A stretch of DNA of 64,000 nt from Lentisphaerota bacterium (GCA_015061615.1 SUWE01000008.1:1-64000); one strand, 5' to 3'. Numbered from the stretch's first letter, positions 46,515-56,478 are shown. A program made the numbers and translations. The notes: a model not told the origin generated them from the sequence alone.

Positions 46515-48305
46515 TTAATTCTCATCGCGCAAGGTTACGAAAATAACCTCTTCCAAAGTGGAAATACCTGCCTCAGCCTTACGAATGGCATCGTCACGCA
46601 AACTTCTCATACCGTTACGGCGGGCAAATGAACGCAGCGTACCGCTGGTCTCATTGGCAAAAATCAGGCGGGCAATTTCTTCTGTGATAAGGAAAATCTC
46701 ATAAATACCGACACGTCCTTTGTAACCGGTATAGCCGCAGTGACGGCACCCCTTACCTTTTATGAACTTGTGATTGGCAAGATATTCCGGAGTAAGTCCG
46801 AGTATACGCTGTTCTGCTTTGCTCGGAGTATACTCCTCTGCACACTCCTTACACACGCGGCGCAAAAGACGCTGGGCCATTGCCGCGCGCAAAGCTGTTG
46901 CAACAAGGAACGGCTTAACTCCCATATCAACAAGACGCGCCACCGCACCGGGAGCGTCGTTGGTGTGCAGGGTACTGAACACCAAGTGACCGGTAAGAGC
47001 GGCGTTGATAGCGATTTCAGCAGTTTCCAAGTCACGGATTTCACCGACCATGATAATGTTCGGCGCCTGACGCAGCATGCTTCGCAGAGCTGCGGCAAAT
47101 GTCATATCCACATGCCGGTCGACCTGAACCTGATTGATACCCGGCAGCTGATACTCGATCGGGTCTTCAACAGTGATGAGTTTACGGGCGGTGGTATTGA
47201 TGGTGTTCAAAAATGCGTAAAGCGAAGTTGTTTTACCGGAACCGGTAGGTCCGGTAACAAGAAAGATACCGTCAGGATAGTTGATGATCTTCGTGACCAT
47301 TTCAAGGTCGTCCGCATAAAAACCGAGACGGGGAATATCAAGCTGGATACTGCTTTTATCCAAAATACGCATAACGATACTTTCACCGAAGATCGTCGGG
47401 ATGGATGATACACGCAAGTCGATATCTTTATCACCGACCGAAAGCTGGATACGACCGTCCTGAGGAATACGTTTTTCGGTAATATCCAAATGCGCCATGA
47501 TTTTCATACGGCTGGTGAAGTTTGACTGCAAATATTTCGGAGGTCCGTCAACTTCGCGGAGCGCTCCGTCGATACGGTAACGGACCCGGTAACGTTTTTC
47601 CATAGGTTCCAAATGAATATCCGATGCCCGCATCTTGTAGGCGTCGACGATAAGTTTGGTTACAAGACGGATGATCGGAGCAGTATCATCTTCATCATCC
47701 ATGCCGGATGAGTCACCGTTATCTTCGATGATCATTTCAGCAGAATCGATATCAACATCCTTATTCTGACTGCCGGTATCTTCAGTAGCTTCCGGATAAT
47801 ATTTATCCAAAGCGATGGCAATTTGATCGGCAGGTGCGATAACCGCATCGACATCCCTGCCGAGAAGATAACGGAGCGTATCGAGTTTTTCCACATCAGT
47901 CGGGTCATCCATTGCGACAGTCAGCCATGCTCCGTCATTTGCAACGGGAATGACCTGATAATAACGGGCATAGTCGCCGCGCAATGCCTCAAGAACCTCA
48001 GGAGGTATCTCAAAATCCTCCAAACTGATAACTTCCATTCCGTACTGCTGGGCAAGCATGGCGATCAGCTCGGAATAATCAACTATCCCGGCTTTCACCA
48101 ATTCACCGATAACATCGGAAGAACCGACATCTATTGCTGCGGCACGGGCAGCCTCCACCTGCGCGAAATCAACAGTCTTAGACTCGCGCAAAAGTTTAAG
48201 CACGAATTCCTGATCCTTAATCAATCTCTGGCTCCTTCCAAAATCTGAATATGAACAAAAAACATGAACATTAACAAAATTAACCCCAATTTCGGATTTT
48301 GTCAA
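46515..48305 (-). CDS. PilB/GspE-family assembly ATPase, second paralog
   Basis: GIFLVTGPTGSGKTTSLYAFLNTIN, RSMLRQAPNIIMVGEIRDLETAEIAINAALTGHLVFSTLHTNDAPGAVARL; true start probably downstream of the ORF start. Confidence 0.93.
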   Translation of the reverse strand: MTKSEIGVNFVNVHVFCSYSDFGRSQRLIKDQEFVLKLLRESKTVDFAQVEAARAAAIDVGSSDVIGELVKAGIVDYSELIAMLAQQYGMEVISLEDFEIPPEVLEALRGDYARYYQVIPVANDGAWLTVAMDDPTDVEKLDTLRYLLGRDVDAVIAPADQIAIALDKYYPEATEDTGSQNKDVDIDSAEMIIEDNGDSSGMDDEDDTAPIIRLVTKLIVDAYKMRASDIHLEPMEKRYRVRYRIDGALREVDGPPKYLQSNFTSRMKIMAHLDITEKRIPQDGRIQLSVGDKDIDLRVSSIPTIFGESIVMRILDKSSIQLDIPRLGFYADDLEMVTKIINYPDGIFLVTGPTGSGKTTSLYAFLNTINTTARKLITVEDPIEYQLPGINQVQVDRHVDMTFAAALRSMLRQAPNIIMVGEIRDLETAEIAINAALTGHLVFSTLHTNDAPGAVARLVDMGVKPFLVATALRAAMAQRLLRRVCKECAEEYTPSKAEQRILGLTPEYLANHKFIKGKGCRHCGYTGYKGRVGIYEIFLITEEIARLIFANETSGTLRSFARRNGMRSLRDDAIRKAEAGISTLEEVIFVTLRDEN

Positions 48306-49501
48306 GCATCAATTTCAATATCATTGATAATTTTTTCAAGTATTGCTGAATATCCGGGGATTTTAGCCTCTTCTTTCAATGCAAGATCGACCGGGACTGA
48401 GGTTGCCGGACTTGACGGAGCAAACACGGTACAACTGTCAGGAACCTGAACACTGGACTGCTTCATCGTACCTATTTTTTCCGCGACTGAGATAGTCTCC
48501 AATTTATCAGCCCCGACCAGCGGACGCAGAACAAGCATATCAATGGAACGGTTTATTGTATCCATGTTAGCAACAGTCTGGCTGGCGACCTGTCCGAGGG
48601 CATCTCCTGTAACCAGAGCTTTGCAATCTTCTCTCAATGCGACAGCCTCAGCGATCCGGAGCATTGCTCTGCGGTAAAGCACAGTCCGCACCCGTTCGGA
48701 ACAGTTGTCTCTGACAGCTTTCTGAAACTCTGCCAGATTGACAATAAAAAGCCTGCCGTGTCTCTGAAATGAGTTGAGAGTCGCCGCCAGTCCCCGCACC
48801 TTATCCACAGTTTCAGGCGGAGTGTAAGGAGAGCTGTGGAATGTTATAAAATCAGTCGGCGATCCGCGTTTCATGATCTGCCATGCGGCAACCGGAGAGT
48901 CGATCCCGCCGGAAAGCAAAGTCAGTACACGGGGATTACTGCCGACCGGCAAACCGCCGGCACAGCGATAGGTGTCAAAATAAAGTGCAGAAAATTCGTC
49001 CCGAACTTCACATCCGAGGGTGATATCCGCATTTTTCAGGTCGATATCAAAACTGTTTTCACCGATTTTATCAGCGATGGCAGTTACAAGATCTATTTCT
49101 ATCTGCTGGGAAGTAAGCGGAAAACGTTTGTTGCTCCGCCTTGCCCGGACCCTGAATGAAGGTTTGCTCCCGGAATATGCGGCAAAAGCTCCGGGAGCAA
49201 GCTCAACAGCAGTTTCACGGATGACATCCATATCCACCGGCAGCAGAACAGCAGGAGAAAAAGACTCCAAACCGAACACAGCAGGCAGATTTTCTATGAT
49301 AAACTCAAGAGATTCAGCGGCAAAAGTCTCTCTGCCTTCGGGTTCAATCCACACCCTGCCCCGGATACGGCGGACACGGCAATCAGCAGCACCTTTTTTC
49401 AGCATGTGGCGGATATTTTCCACCAGACACTTTTCAAACATATTACGGTTATTGCCTTTGGTGGCGATCTCATGATAGCGGCAAATCACACAGTTATACA
49501 T
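48302..49501 (-). CDS. thiI: tRNA 4-thiouridine synthase ThiI (no rhodanese domain)
   Basis: YHEIATKGNNRNMFEKCLVENIRHML, THUMP region, VLTLLSGGIDSPVAAWQIMKRG PP-loop, VTGDALGQVASQTVANMDTIN. Confidence 0.92.
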   Translation of the reverse strand: MYNCVICRYHEIATKGNNRNMFEKCLVENIRHMLKKGAADCRVRRIRGRVWIEPEGRETFAAESLEFIIENLPAVFGLESFSPAVLLPVDMDVIRETAVELAPGAFAAYSGSKPSFRVRARRSNKRFPLTSQQIEIDLVTAIADKIGENSFDIDLKNADITLGCEVRDEFSALYFDTYRCAGGLPVGSNPRVLTLLSGGIDSPVAAWQIMKRGSPTDFITFHSSPYTPPETVDKVRGLAATLNSFQRHGRLFIVNLAEFQKAVRDNCSERVRTVLYRRAMLRIAEAVALREDCKALVTGDALGQVASQTVANMDTINRSIDMLVLRPLVGADKLETISVAEKIGTMKQSSVQVPDSCTVFAPSSPATSVPVDLALKEEAKIPGYSAILEKIINDIEIDA

Positions 49502-49693
49502 AAATTTCCTCTGAATAAACAGCTGTTTCGATTCAAAAAAAATTCCGGAATGTTCCCCGTCCCGGAAAAGCACTTTTATAATATAGTCTGCAATTTGCAG
49601 ATTCACAACCTTATAAGCACAGGAAATCTGATTTTTTTACAAAAAACAGCAAAACAAACCTCTCGTTTCAGGAATACTCACATGTAAGGCTTC

Positions 49694-49722
49694 TTGAATT
49701 ATCAGCGTTCAAGGTGTATATT
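49694..49722 (+). promoter_or_regulatory. Putative sigma70-type promoter (TTGAAT-17-TATATT)
   Basis: TTGAAT 49694..49699, 17-nt spacer, TATATT 49717..49722. Confidence 0.55.
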
Positions 49723-49759
49723 ATAAAAAATTTTATTTTGTATTCCCGGAGTTGGAAGT

Positions 49760-50146
49760 TTGAAGTTAAGATCTATTATTTTCAGTCATTTTCTTCAGAG
49801 TGTTTCAGCGGCATTGATGATCGCCGCCGGAGCATTCTGGTTGCTTTTGGCTGTTGCAATCGAACACTTCGATAACAACACGGCAGAAATCGGGTGTACG
49901 ATTTCTGCTCATGACGACACGGACAACACCCCTTTGACCAAATGTGTTTCGGTCCGTTCCGTAAAAACTCAATCTGCATCTTCATCAAGGCGTTTGGAAT
50001 CTGTCATTCCTGCGCCTTTTGTATTGCCATTTGTTCTTCGTATCAACTGCGGTGCCGATATTCCGGCAAAAATCACCCCTGTCGCGCAGTTTGCGGAGAA
50101 CCCCGCCAACTATGTAAGAGCGGGACCGGACAGCGTTTTATCTTAA
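49760..50146 (+). CDS. Small hypothetical membrane-anchored protein
   Basis: TTG start; hydrophobic SAALMIAAGAFWLLLAVAIEHF; sits between a promoter and the Na/Pi transporter gene. Confidence 0.45.
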   Translation: MKLRSIIFSHFLQSVSAALMIAAGAFWLLLAVAIEHFDNNTAEIGCTISAHDDTDNTPLTKCVSVRSVKTQSASSSRRLESVIPAPFVLPFVLRINCGADIPAKITPVAQFAENPANYVRAGPDSVLS

Positions 50147-50192
50147 TTTGTCAGTAATATTTTTTCAAACAGAATTTTTCAAGGAGTTACAA

Positions 50193-51872
50193 ATGCAGAA
50201 AGTAATGGAAGTTATCGGAGGATTGGCAATATTCATTTTCGGTATGAAAATGATGAGTGACGGTCTGCACCACGTTGCCGGCGAAAAAATGCGTTCCATC
50301 CTCAGAGCATTTTCAGCCAACCGTTTTGTGGCGATAGCTTCCGGAGCAGCTGTCACATGCGTAGTTCAATCATCAAGTGCGACAACAGTCATGGTCGTTG
50401 GTTTCATCAACGCCGGTCTGCTCAATCTTGCCCAAGGCATCGGCTTGATGTTCGGTGCCCATGTCGGAACAACGATCACTGCTCAGCTCGTAGCATTCAA
50501 AATATCGTGGATAATCATGCCGGCAATCATCCTCGGATTGCTGCTCAGCTTCATTCCCCGTCAGCGTATTGCCAGATGGAGCGAAACTGTTCTCGGCTTC
50601 GGCTTTCTCTTTCTCGGAATGGAAACGATGGGAAGCACCCTGAAAGCACTGGCCAAAAACAGTGATGCAATCAGTGAAGCATTCACCCGTTTCCAGTGTG
50701 CGCCGGACAGCAACGGAATGTTGCTCAGTTTTGCAGTTATCGGAGCGATTCTGGTCGGTATGATCGCGACAATGATCATTCAGAGTTCATCAGCAAGTAC
50801 CGGTATCATCATCGCACTCGGAGCAAGCGGATTGCTCAACGTTTACACTGCCGTAGCACTTGTATTGGGTTGCAACATTGGCACAACGGTAACCGCACAG
50901 CTTGCAGCGATGACTGCAAACCGGGTGGCAAAACAGGCAGCACTGGCAAATACACTGTCGATGTTCTTCGGTGCAGTTCTGATGTATGTTTCATTCATGA
51001 TCCCCATCGGAGACAAGCCGGCGTTTTTTGCTCTGCTCGGTAAACTCGGCGGAGAAATTCCCCGGCAGATCGCCAATGCCCACACTGTATTCAACGTACT
51101 CAACACTCTTATATTGCTGCCGTTCATTCCGTTGCTGGCAAAGCTCTGCGAAAAGATCATTCCGGTCAAAAACTCAAAAGTCAAATACCAGAAACTGGAA
51201 CCGCATTTGCTTGACACTCCGCCGATCGCTCTGGCCCAGACGGCCAGCAGTTTGCGGCAAATGTTGAAAAAAGCGTGGAAAATGATCGACTGTTCTCTCA
51301 AAATTTATATCGACAACGATGAAAAAAATCAGGCAGTTGTCAAGCAACTTGAGAAACGCGAAGCGGATATCGATGAAAGACAGAAAGATATCACCGAATA
51401 TCTTTCCCAGCTTATGCGCCGCGACCTGACTCAGAAAGAAGCTGAGCAGATACCGATGCTGCTGCACTGTACCAATGACGTTGAACGTATCGGTGACCAC
51501 ACGGAGTTGATCCGCGATATTACCGAAAAGCTTAACAATGACAATATCCGTTTCAGTCCGGAGGCAGAAGAGGAGTTCAAACGCCTTCACTCGCTGCTCA
51601 GCGATTTGGCGGATTCATCAATCGAACTGCTGGAAAAAAACACCTCCGCCTGTCACGAAAAAGCGACCCAGCTTCAGGAACAGCTCTTTGCCATGCTTGA
51701 CCGCAGTGAAGCGGAACATATTTCACGGATCAACAACGGCGATTGCCGTCCCCAGGTTGGTATTCTCTACCTTGAACTGCTTGAAGAAATAAGAAAAATT
51801 TCGCGGCACCTTGAAAATATCAATGACCGTGCCGGAATGTTTTATGAAAAACTCCCCAATGCGGTAAAATAA
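50193..51872 (+). CDS. Na/Pi cotransporter family protein with C-terminal PhoU-like domain
   Basis: GLAIFIFGMKMMSDGL, VTCVVQSSSATTVMVVGFINAGLL, IIQSSSASTGIIIALGASGLL (QSSS repeats); PhoU-like helical tail. Confidence 0.93.
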   Translation: MQKVMEVIGGLAIFIFGMKMMSDGLHHVAGEKMRSILRAFSANRFVAIASGAAVTCVVQSSSATTVMVVGFINAGLLNLAQGIGLMFGAHVGTTITAQLVAFKISWIIMPAIILGLLLSFIPRQRIARWSETVLGFGFLFLGMETMGSTLKALAKNSDAISEAFTRFQCAPDSNGMLLSFAVIGAILVGMIATMIIQSSSASTGIIIALGASGLLNVYTAVALVLGCNIGTTVTAQLAAMTANRVAKQAALANTLSMFFGAVLMYVSFMIPIGDKPAFFALLGKLGGEIPRQIANAHTVFNVLNTLILLPFIPLLAKLCEKIIPVKNSKVKYQKLEPHLLDTPPIALAQTASSLRQMLKKAWKMIDCSLKIYIDNDEKNQAVVKQLEKREADIDERQKDITEYLSQLMRRDLTQKEAEQIPMLLHCTNDVERIGDHTELIRDITEKLNNDNIRFSPEAEEEFKRLHSLLSDLADSSIELLEKNTSACHEKATQLQEQLFAMLDRSEAEHISRINNGDCRPQVGILYLELLEEIRKISRHLENINDRAGMFYEKLPNAVK

Positions 51873-51884
51873 AGGAACAAAAAA

Positions 51885-52829
51885 ATGAGTATGTTTTATC
51901 AAATACTCGGTGGTATTGCCGGTATTGCATTGCTCTACTACGGAGCAGAATTTCTTATCAAAGGCGGTGTCAGTATTGCCTTAAAAATGAAAGTTCCTGC
52001 CCTGGTGATCGGTTTGACTCTTGTGGCATTCGGCACAAGCGCTCCGGAACTTGTTGTCAGTATAGATGCGGTACTCAAAGGCAGCGGTGATATCAGTATC
52101 GGGAATGTGCTTGGTTCAAATGTTTGCAATATTGCATTGATACTCGGTTTGAGTGCTTTGATCGCGCCTCTTGCAGTACAGAAAAAACTTCTGAAACTTG
52201 ACATGCCGCTTCTGGTGGCAGCAAGCGTACTGATGTCGTTATTCTGTTATTTTTCCAAAGGAATCACCCGCTGGCAGGGCGGAATATTCTTTATTGCAAT
52301 AATAGCGTACACCCTTTACAGTATTTATGCAGGCAAAAAAGATGGAGCCGATGCCGATGATGAGGTAAGCAACAGCAAAATTTATCCCTATTATCTGGCG
52401 GCGATTTTTGTTATCGGCGGTCTTCTGGGATTGATAGCAGGTGCAAAACTCTTTGTCAATGCGGCAATATTCATTGCCAGAGCCGGAGGCGTTTCCGATG
52501 CAGTTATCGGTCTTACAGTTGTTGCCCTGGGCACAAGTCTGCCGGAATTGGCTACCTCAGTTGTTGCGGCAATAAAAGGTGAACAGGATATTGCCATCGG
52601 CAATGTGGTGGGCTCAAACATATTCAATATTCTCTGCATCTTGGGAATCGCCCCGCTGATTTCACCGATACATGCTCCGCAAATAGACTGGGTCGACTTG
52701 GGAACAATGCTTTTTGTCACAGTTGCTCTGTTCCCGGTAATGCGCACAGGTTGGAAAATCAACCGTGCAGAAGGAGCATTTTTCCTGCTCATATACATAG
52801 CCTATACCGCATATTTGTTCTGCAAATAA
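51885..52829 (+). CDS. Calcium/sodium antiporter (YrbG/CaCA family)
   Basis: GLTLVAFGTSAPELVVSIDAVLKGSGDISIGNVLGSNVCNIALILG and GLTVVALGTSLPELATSVVAAIKGEQDIAIGNVVGSNIFNILCILG alpha repeats. Confidence 0.95.
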   Translation: MSMFYQILGGIAGIALLYYGAEFLIKGGVSIALKMKVPALVIGLTLVAFGTSAPELVVSIDAVLKGSGDISIGNVLGSNVCNIALILGLSALIAPLAVQKKLLKLDMPLLVAASVLMSLFCYFSKGITRWQGGIFFIAIIAYTLYSIYAGKKDGADADDEVSNSKIYPYYLAAIFVIGGLLGLIAGAKLFVNAAIFIARAGGVSDAVIGLTVVALGTSLPELATSVVAAIKGEQDIAIGNVVGSNIFNILCILGIAPLISPIHAPQIDWVDLGTMLFVTVALFPVMRTGWKINRAEGAFFLLIYIAYTAYLFCK

Positions 52830-52849
52830 AAATCAAATTTGTCTTACAG

Positions 52850-52878
52850 CGCCCGCAAAATCATGCGGGCGTTTTTTT
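52850..52878 (+). terminator. Intrinsic terminator
   Basis: GCCCGCAAAATCATGCGGGC followed by a T run. Confidence 0.85.
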
Positions 52879-53112
52879 ATTTGTAAACTCTCGGACGATG
52901 CAGGCAGACCACGAAATTTTGCGGCGCACCGACTTCATCCGTAATTGTCCGTTAAAAGTGCCGCAAACTCAACGCCTGCAAGCTGATAAAAGGCATCAAA
53001 AATAAAAAAAAACTCGCATTTTTCAATCATAAGCGTTTGAAAAAATATAAAACTTATGATAAGTTATAACAAAATTATCTTTTTTACAACATTTTTCATA
53101 AAGGGCAGTTTT

Positions 53113-56100
53113 ATGGCAGAGTATCACATTTATTCAGGCATGGTCAGCAGCGGGATAACACTATCAGATGAGGATTATATGTACATCTCATCCGGCGGCA
53201 ATGCAGAGAATACAACAGTAAATGAATGGGGAGGTATAATAATCTTCGACAGTGGTACAGCCAACAGCACCACTGTTAATTTCAACGGCTACATGTACAT
53301 CTACTCCGGCGGAACGGCGAACAGCACCACCGTTAATTCCTACGGCCACATGTACATCGACTCCGGCGGAACGGCGAACAGCACCACAATTAATTCCTAC
53401 GGCCACATGTTAATCTACTCCGGCGGAACGGCGAACAGCACCACCGTTAATGATGGCAACATGCGGATTTTTTCAGGAGGGACGGCGACAAATGTTATTT
53501 GGACTCCATGCGTTGGATATGTTTCAGCTGCAGATGGGGCTTATGTTACTTACGCCAGCAAATATTCAGGAGTTTACTTCGGTTCAAATAATCAACTGCT
53601 ATCTCATACTCAATCAATGAGTGGAAAAGTTGTTTCAGGTTCAATGTACGTTTCTTACGTTTCTGCTACAATGTACGTTTCTTACGTTTCTGCTACAATG
53701 TACGTTATGGATGGCGGGGTGGTAAGCAACACCACTGTTAGTGACTTGGGCTACATGAACATCTCCTCAGGCGGGACGGCGAACTGTACCACGGTTAATT
53801 CCAGAGGTTACATGTACATCTCCTCCGGCGGAACGGCGAACAACACTACCGTTAATTATTACGGCATAATGTCCATCTCCTCCGGCGGAACAGCGGACAG
53901 CACCACCGTTAATGCCTACGGCAACATGTACATCTTCTCCGGCGGAACGGCAACAAATATTGTTGCTGAATCCGGAGCATATCTTGGGATAACGGTTGCC
54001 CCTGATACCTATATTCAGGGAACTTATAACGGTTCTGCATTTGAAATGAAAAATGCATATATTTCGGGGTATACCCTTGATGGCACCATGTACATCTCCT
54101 CCGGCGGAATGGCGAACTACACCACCGTTAATTCAAGTGGCTACATGGACATCTACTCCGGCGGAACAGCGAACAGCACCACAGTTAATTCCGGCGGCGG
54201 AATGTACATCTACTCCGGCGGGACGGCAACTGATATTGTTGCTCAATCTGGAGCATATCTTGGGATAACGGTTGCCCCTGATACCTATATTAAGGGAACT
54301 TATAACGGCTCTGCATTTGAAATGAAAAATGCGTTTATTTCCAGTTACACCGTTAAGGGCCTCATGTACATCGAATCTGGCGGAACGGCGAACAGCACCA
54401 CAGTTAACGGCGGAATGTACATCTACTCCGGCGGAACGGCGAACTACACCACTATAAATCAAGGTACGCTTTACATCGGTTTTGTTAATAAGGGTGGAGC
54501 AGCAAGCAACACAACAGTTAACTCCGGCGGCAACATGCACATCTCCTCCGACGGTACAGCGAACAGCACCACCGTTAATTCCGGCGGCAGAATGTACATC
54601 GAATCTGGCGGAACGGCAACTGACATTGTTGCTCAATCCGGAGCCCGTCTTGAAATAACCGTTGCCCCTGATACCTATATTCAGGGAACTTATAACGGTT
54701 CTGCATTTGAAATGAAAAATGCAACTATAACAGGATACACCGTTAATTTTGGTATGCGCATATCTTCCGGCGGGACGGCGAACTGTACCACGGTTAATTC
54801 CAGAGGTTACATGTACATCGCCTCCGGCGGAACGGCGAACAACACCACTATAAATCAAGGCACGCTTTGCATCGGTTTTCCTAATGGAGGTGGAGCAGCA
54901 AGCAACACCACTGTTAATTCAGGCGGTAGTATGTACATCTCCTCCGGCGGAACGGCGAACAACACCACTGTTAATTCTGGCGGTAGTATGTACATCTCCT
55001 CCGGCGGGATTCATCGCGGCTCATTGCAGATTGCCAGTGGGGCAGTTGTTTCAGCTTACAGCGGTTCAGAGATAGATTTCTCTATTGCTGACCGCAAAGC
55101 CTCTGACGGTTATCTTATCAATGATCTTTCGTTGATAAAAGGTTATCCGACTTACACCATTACTGTTTCTGCAGAACAGGAATACGGCGTATACAAACTT
55201 GCACAGGGAGCTGACAAATTTACCGGTACTGTTACTATTGGCGATGGTTCGGTCGATTACGGAACAATTACTGTCAACGGTGCTGATTTTGTCTACAATG
55301 GCGTAACTTATTCGCTTGATCAACTTGAAGGTGATCTCACTTTGACCATTTCCGGAGGCGCTGTTCCCTCCACCACGGTTGCCGATGACCTTGACAGTAA
55401 CGGCTTGGCGGATGTGGTTCTGGTTCACACGAAACAGGGATACTCCGGAGCGTGGCTTACCACCGGAACAACTTCGGTTATCAAGTGGGGAAGTCTTTCA
55501 AATGTCAACGCGGGAACGGAAATTCTCGGAACAGGCAAACTTTACGGAAGTGAAAATGACGGTCAGGATATCTTCTTTGCCGACAGCAAATCCGTCGGAG
55601 CATGGAATGTCGTTGACGGCAAAGTTACCGGATACAAATCAGTTATGAGTATAAACTCCACCACTAATGTCCTCGGACTTGGGGATTTCAACGGTGACGG
55701 CGCAACGGATATCCTCCTGCGCTCGACTAATGGCGATTTGGGATACTACAACACTGACGGAAACGGATTCACTTATCTCAAAGGATTGGGTAAGGAGTGG
55801 ACAGTTGCGGCAATCGGCGACCTCAACGGTGACGGATTGGATGATACCGTCCTCCGTCACGATGCCGGATTTGCCGGAACATTCCTCACTCAGGAAAATG
55901 GAACCGTCAAATGGGCAAGTCTCGATACCCTCAAGAGTGATATGTCCATTGTCGGGACGGGAGACTTTAACGGTGACGGCGTGGATGACGTTCTCTTGCA
56001 GAACAAATCCAACGGCTGGGTCGGAGCTTGGCTCGTTGAAGAGGGTCGCGTTGACTCCTTCATCGGTTTGTGCAAAAACAAAAACGCAATCGAACAGATC

Positions 56101-56253
56101 GCGGACTTCAACGGTGACGGAATCGACGACCTCCGCATCCGTGCCGGAGCTGATATCGGTGTTCTCTACGTCAACGGCGCCGACGATACCACATGGCAAT
56201 ATTTCCAGAGTGTCGGAACTGAGTGGGACACCTCCTTTGCCGCCCTCGCATAA
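53113..56253 (+). CDS. Second giant AIDA-type passenger-repeat protein with C-terminal FG-GAP/VCBS-like module
   Basis: MAEYHIYSGMVSSGITLS then SGGTANSTTVNS repeats, ATDIVAQSGAYLGITVAPDTYIQGTYNGSAFEMKNA modules, DFNGDGxxDxxL repeats ending WDTSFAALA. Confidence 0.88.
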   Translation: MAEYHIYSGMVSSGITLSDEDYMYISSGGNAENTTVNEWGGIIIFDSGTANSTTVNFNGYMYIYSGGTANSTTVNSYGHMYIDSGGTANSTTINSYGHMLIYSGGTANSTTVNDGNMRIFSGGTATNVIWTPCVGYVSAADGAYVTYASKYSGVYFGSNNQLLSHTQSMSGKVVSGSMYVSYVSATMYVSYVSATMYVMDGGVVSNTTVSDLGYMNISSGGTANCTTVNSRGYMYISSGGTANNTTVNYYGIMSISSGGTADSTTVNAYGNMYIFSGGTATNIVAESGAYLGITVAPDTYIQGTYNGSAFEMKNAYISGYTLDGTMYISSGGMANYTTVNSSGYMDIYSGGTANSTTVNSGGGMYIYSGGTATDIVAQSGAYLGITVAPDTYIKGTYNGSAFEMKNAFISSYTVKGLMYIESGGTANSTTVNGGMYIYSGGTANYTTINQGTLYIGFVNKGGAASNTTVNSGGNMHISSDGTANSTTVNSGGRMYIESGGTATDIVAQSGARLEITVAPDTYIQGTYNGSAFEMKNATITGYTVNFGMRISSGGTANCTTVNSRGYMYIASGGTANNTTINQGTLCIGFPNGGGAASNTTVNSGGSMYISSGGTANNTTVNSGGSMYISSGGIHRGSLQIASGAVVSAYSGSEIDFSIADRKASDGYLINDLSLIKGYPTYTITVSAEQEYGVYKLAQGADKFTGTVTIGDGSVDYGTITVNGADFVYNGVTYSLDQLEGDLTLTISGGAVPSTTVADDLDSNGLADVVLVHTKQGYSGAWLTTGTTSVIKWGSLSNVNAGTEILGTGKLYGSENDGQDIFFADSKSVGAWNVVDGKVTGYKSVMSINSTTNVLGLGDFNGDGATDILLRSTNGDLGYYNTDGNGFTYLKGLGKEWTVAAIGDLNGDGLDDTVLRHDAGFAGTFLTQENGTVKWASLDTLKSDMSIVGTGDFNGDGVDDVLLQNKSNGWVGAWLVEEGRVDSFIGLCKNKNAIEQIADFNGDGIDDLRIRAGADIGVLYVNGADDTTWQYFQSVGTEWDTSFAALA
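53180..55010 (+). repeat. Coding 54-57-bp repeat array (AIDA-type passenger repeats)
   Basis: Recurring in-frame ctccggcggaacggcgaacagcaccaccgttaattcc...atgtacatc units. Confidence 0.92.
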
Positions 56254-56271
56254 AATCAAACAATAGCAAGA

Positions 56272-56309
56272 GCGACTTTTGCGGAATATTCCCGCAAAAG
56301 TCGTTTTTT
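56272..56309 (+). terminator. Intrinsic terminator after the second giant gene
   Basis: CGACTTTTGCGG-AATATTC-CCGCAAAAGTCG followed by T6. Confidence 0.9.
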
Positions 56310-56404
56310 CATGTATTTAACGGAGTTTTTTTTCATTTTTTTATTATAAACTATGGAAAAAAATTTTTTTTGGATTATATTAAGTTAAATGTAACAGTTT
56401 ATGC

Positions 56405-56478
56405 AACCCCGTGGTGTAATGGTAGCACAAGTGGTTTTGGTCCATTTAGATTAGGTTCGAGTCCTGGCGGGGTTGCCA
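56405..56478 (+). tRNA. tRNA-Gln (anticodon TTG)
   Basis: Acceptor AACCCCG/CGGGGTT, anticodon stem AGTGG/CCATT with loop TTTTGGT, T-arm TTAGG-TTCGAGT-CCTGG, discriminator G and encoded CCA. Confidence 0.92.

Noticed and set aside
48302-49501. ThiI lacking a rhodanese domain as an oddity
   Set aside because: Many bacterial ThiI proteins lack the C-terminal rhodanese domain; not unusual by itself.
53180-55010. Second CRISPR-like array
   Set aside because: Same reason: in-frame protein repeats in the second giant gene, with no cas genes nearby.
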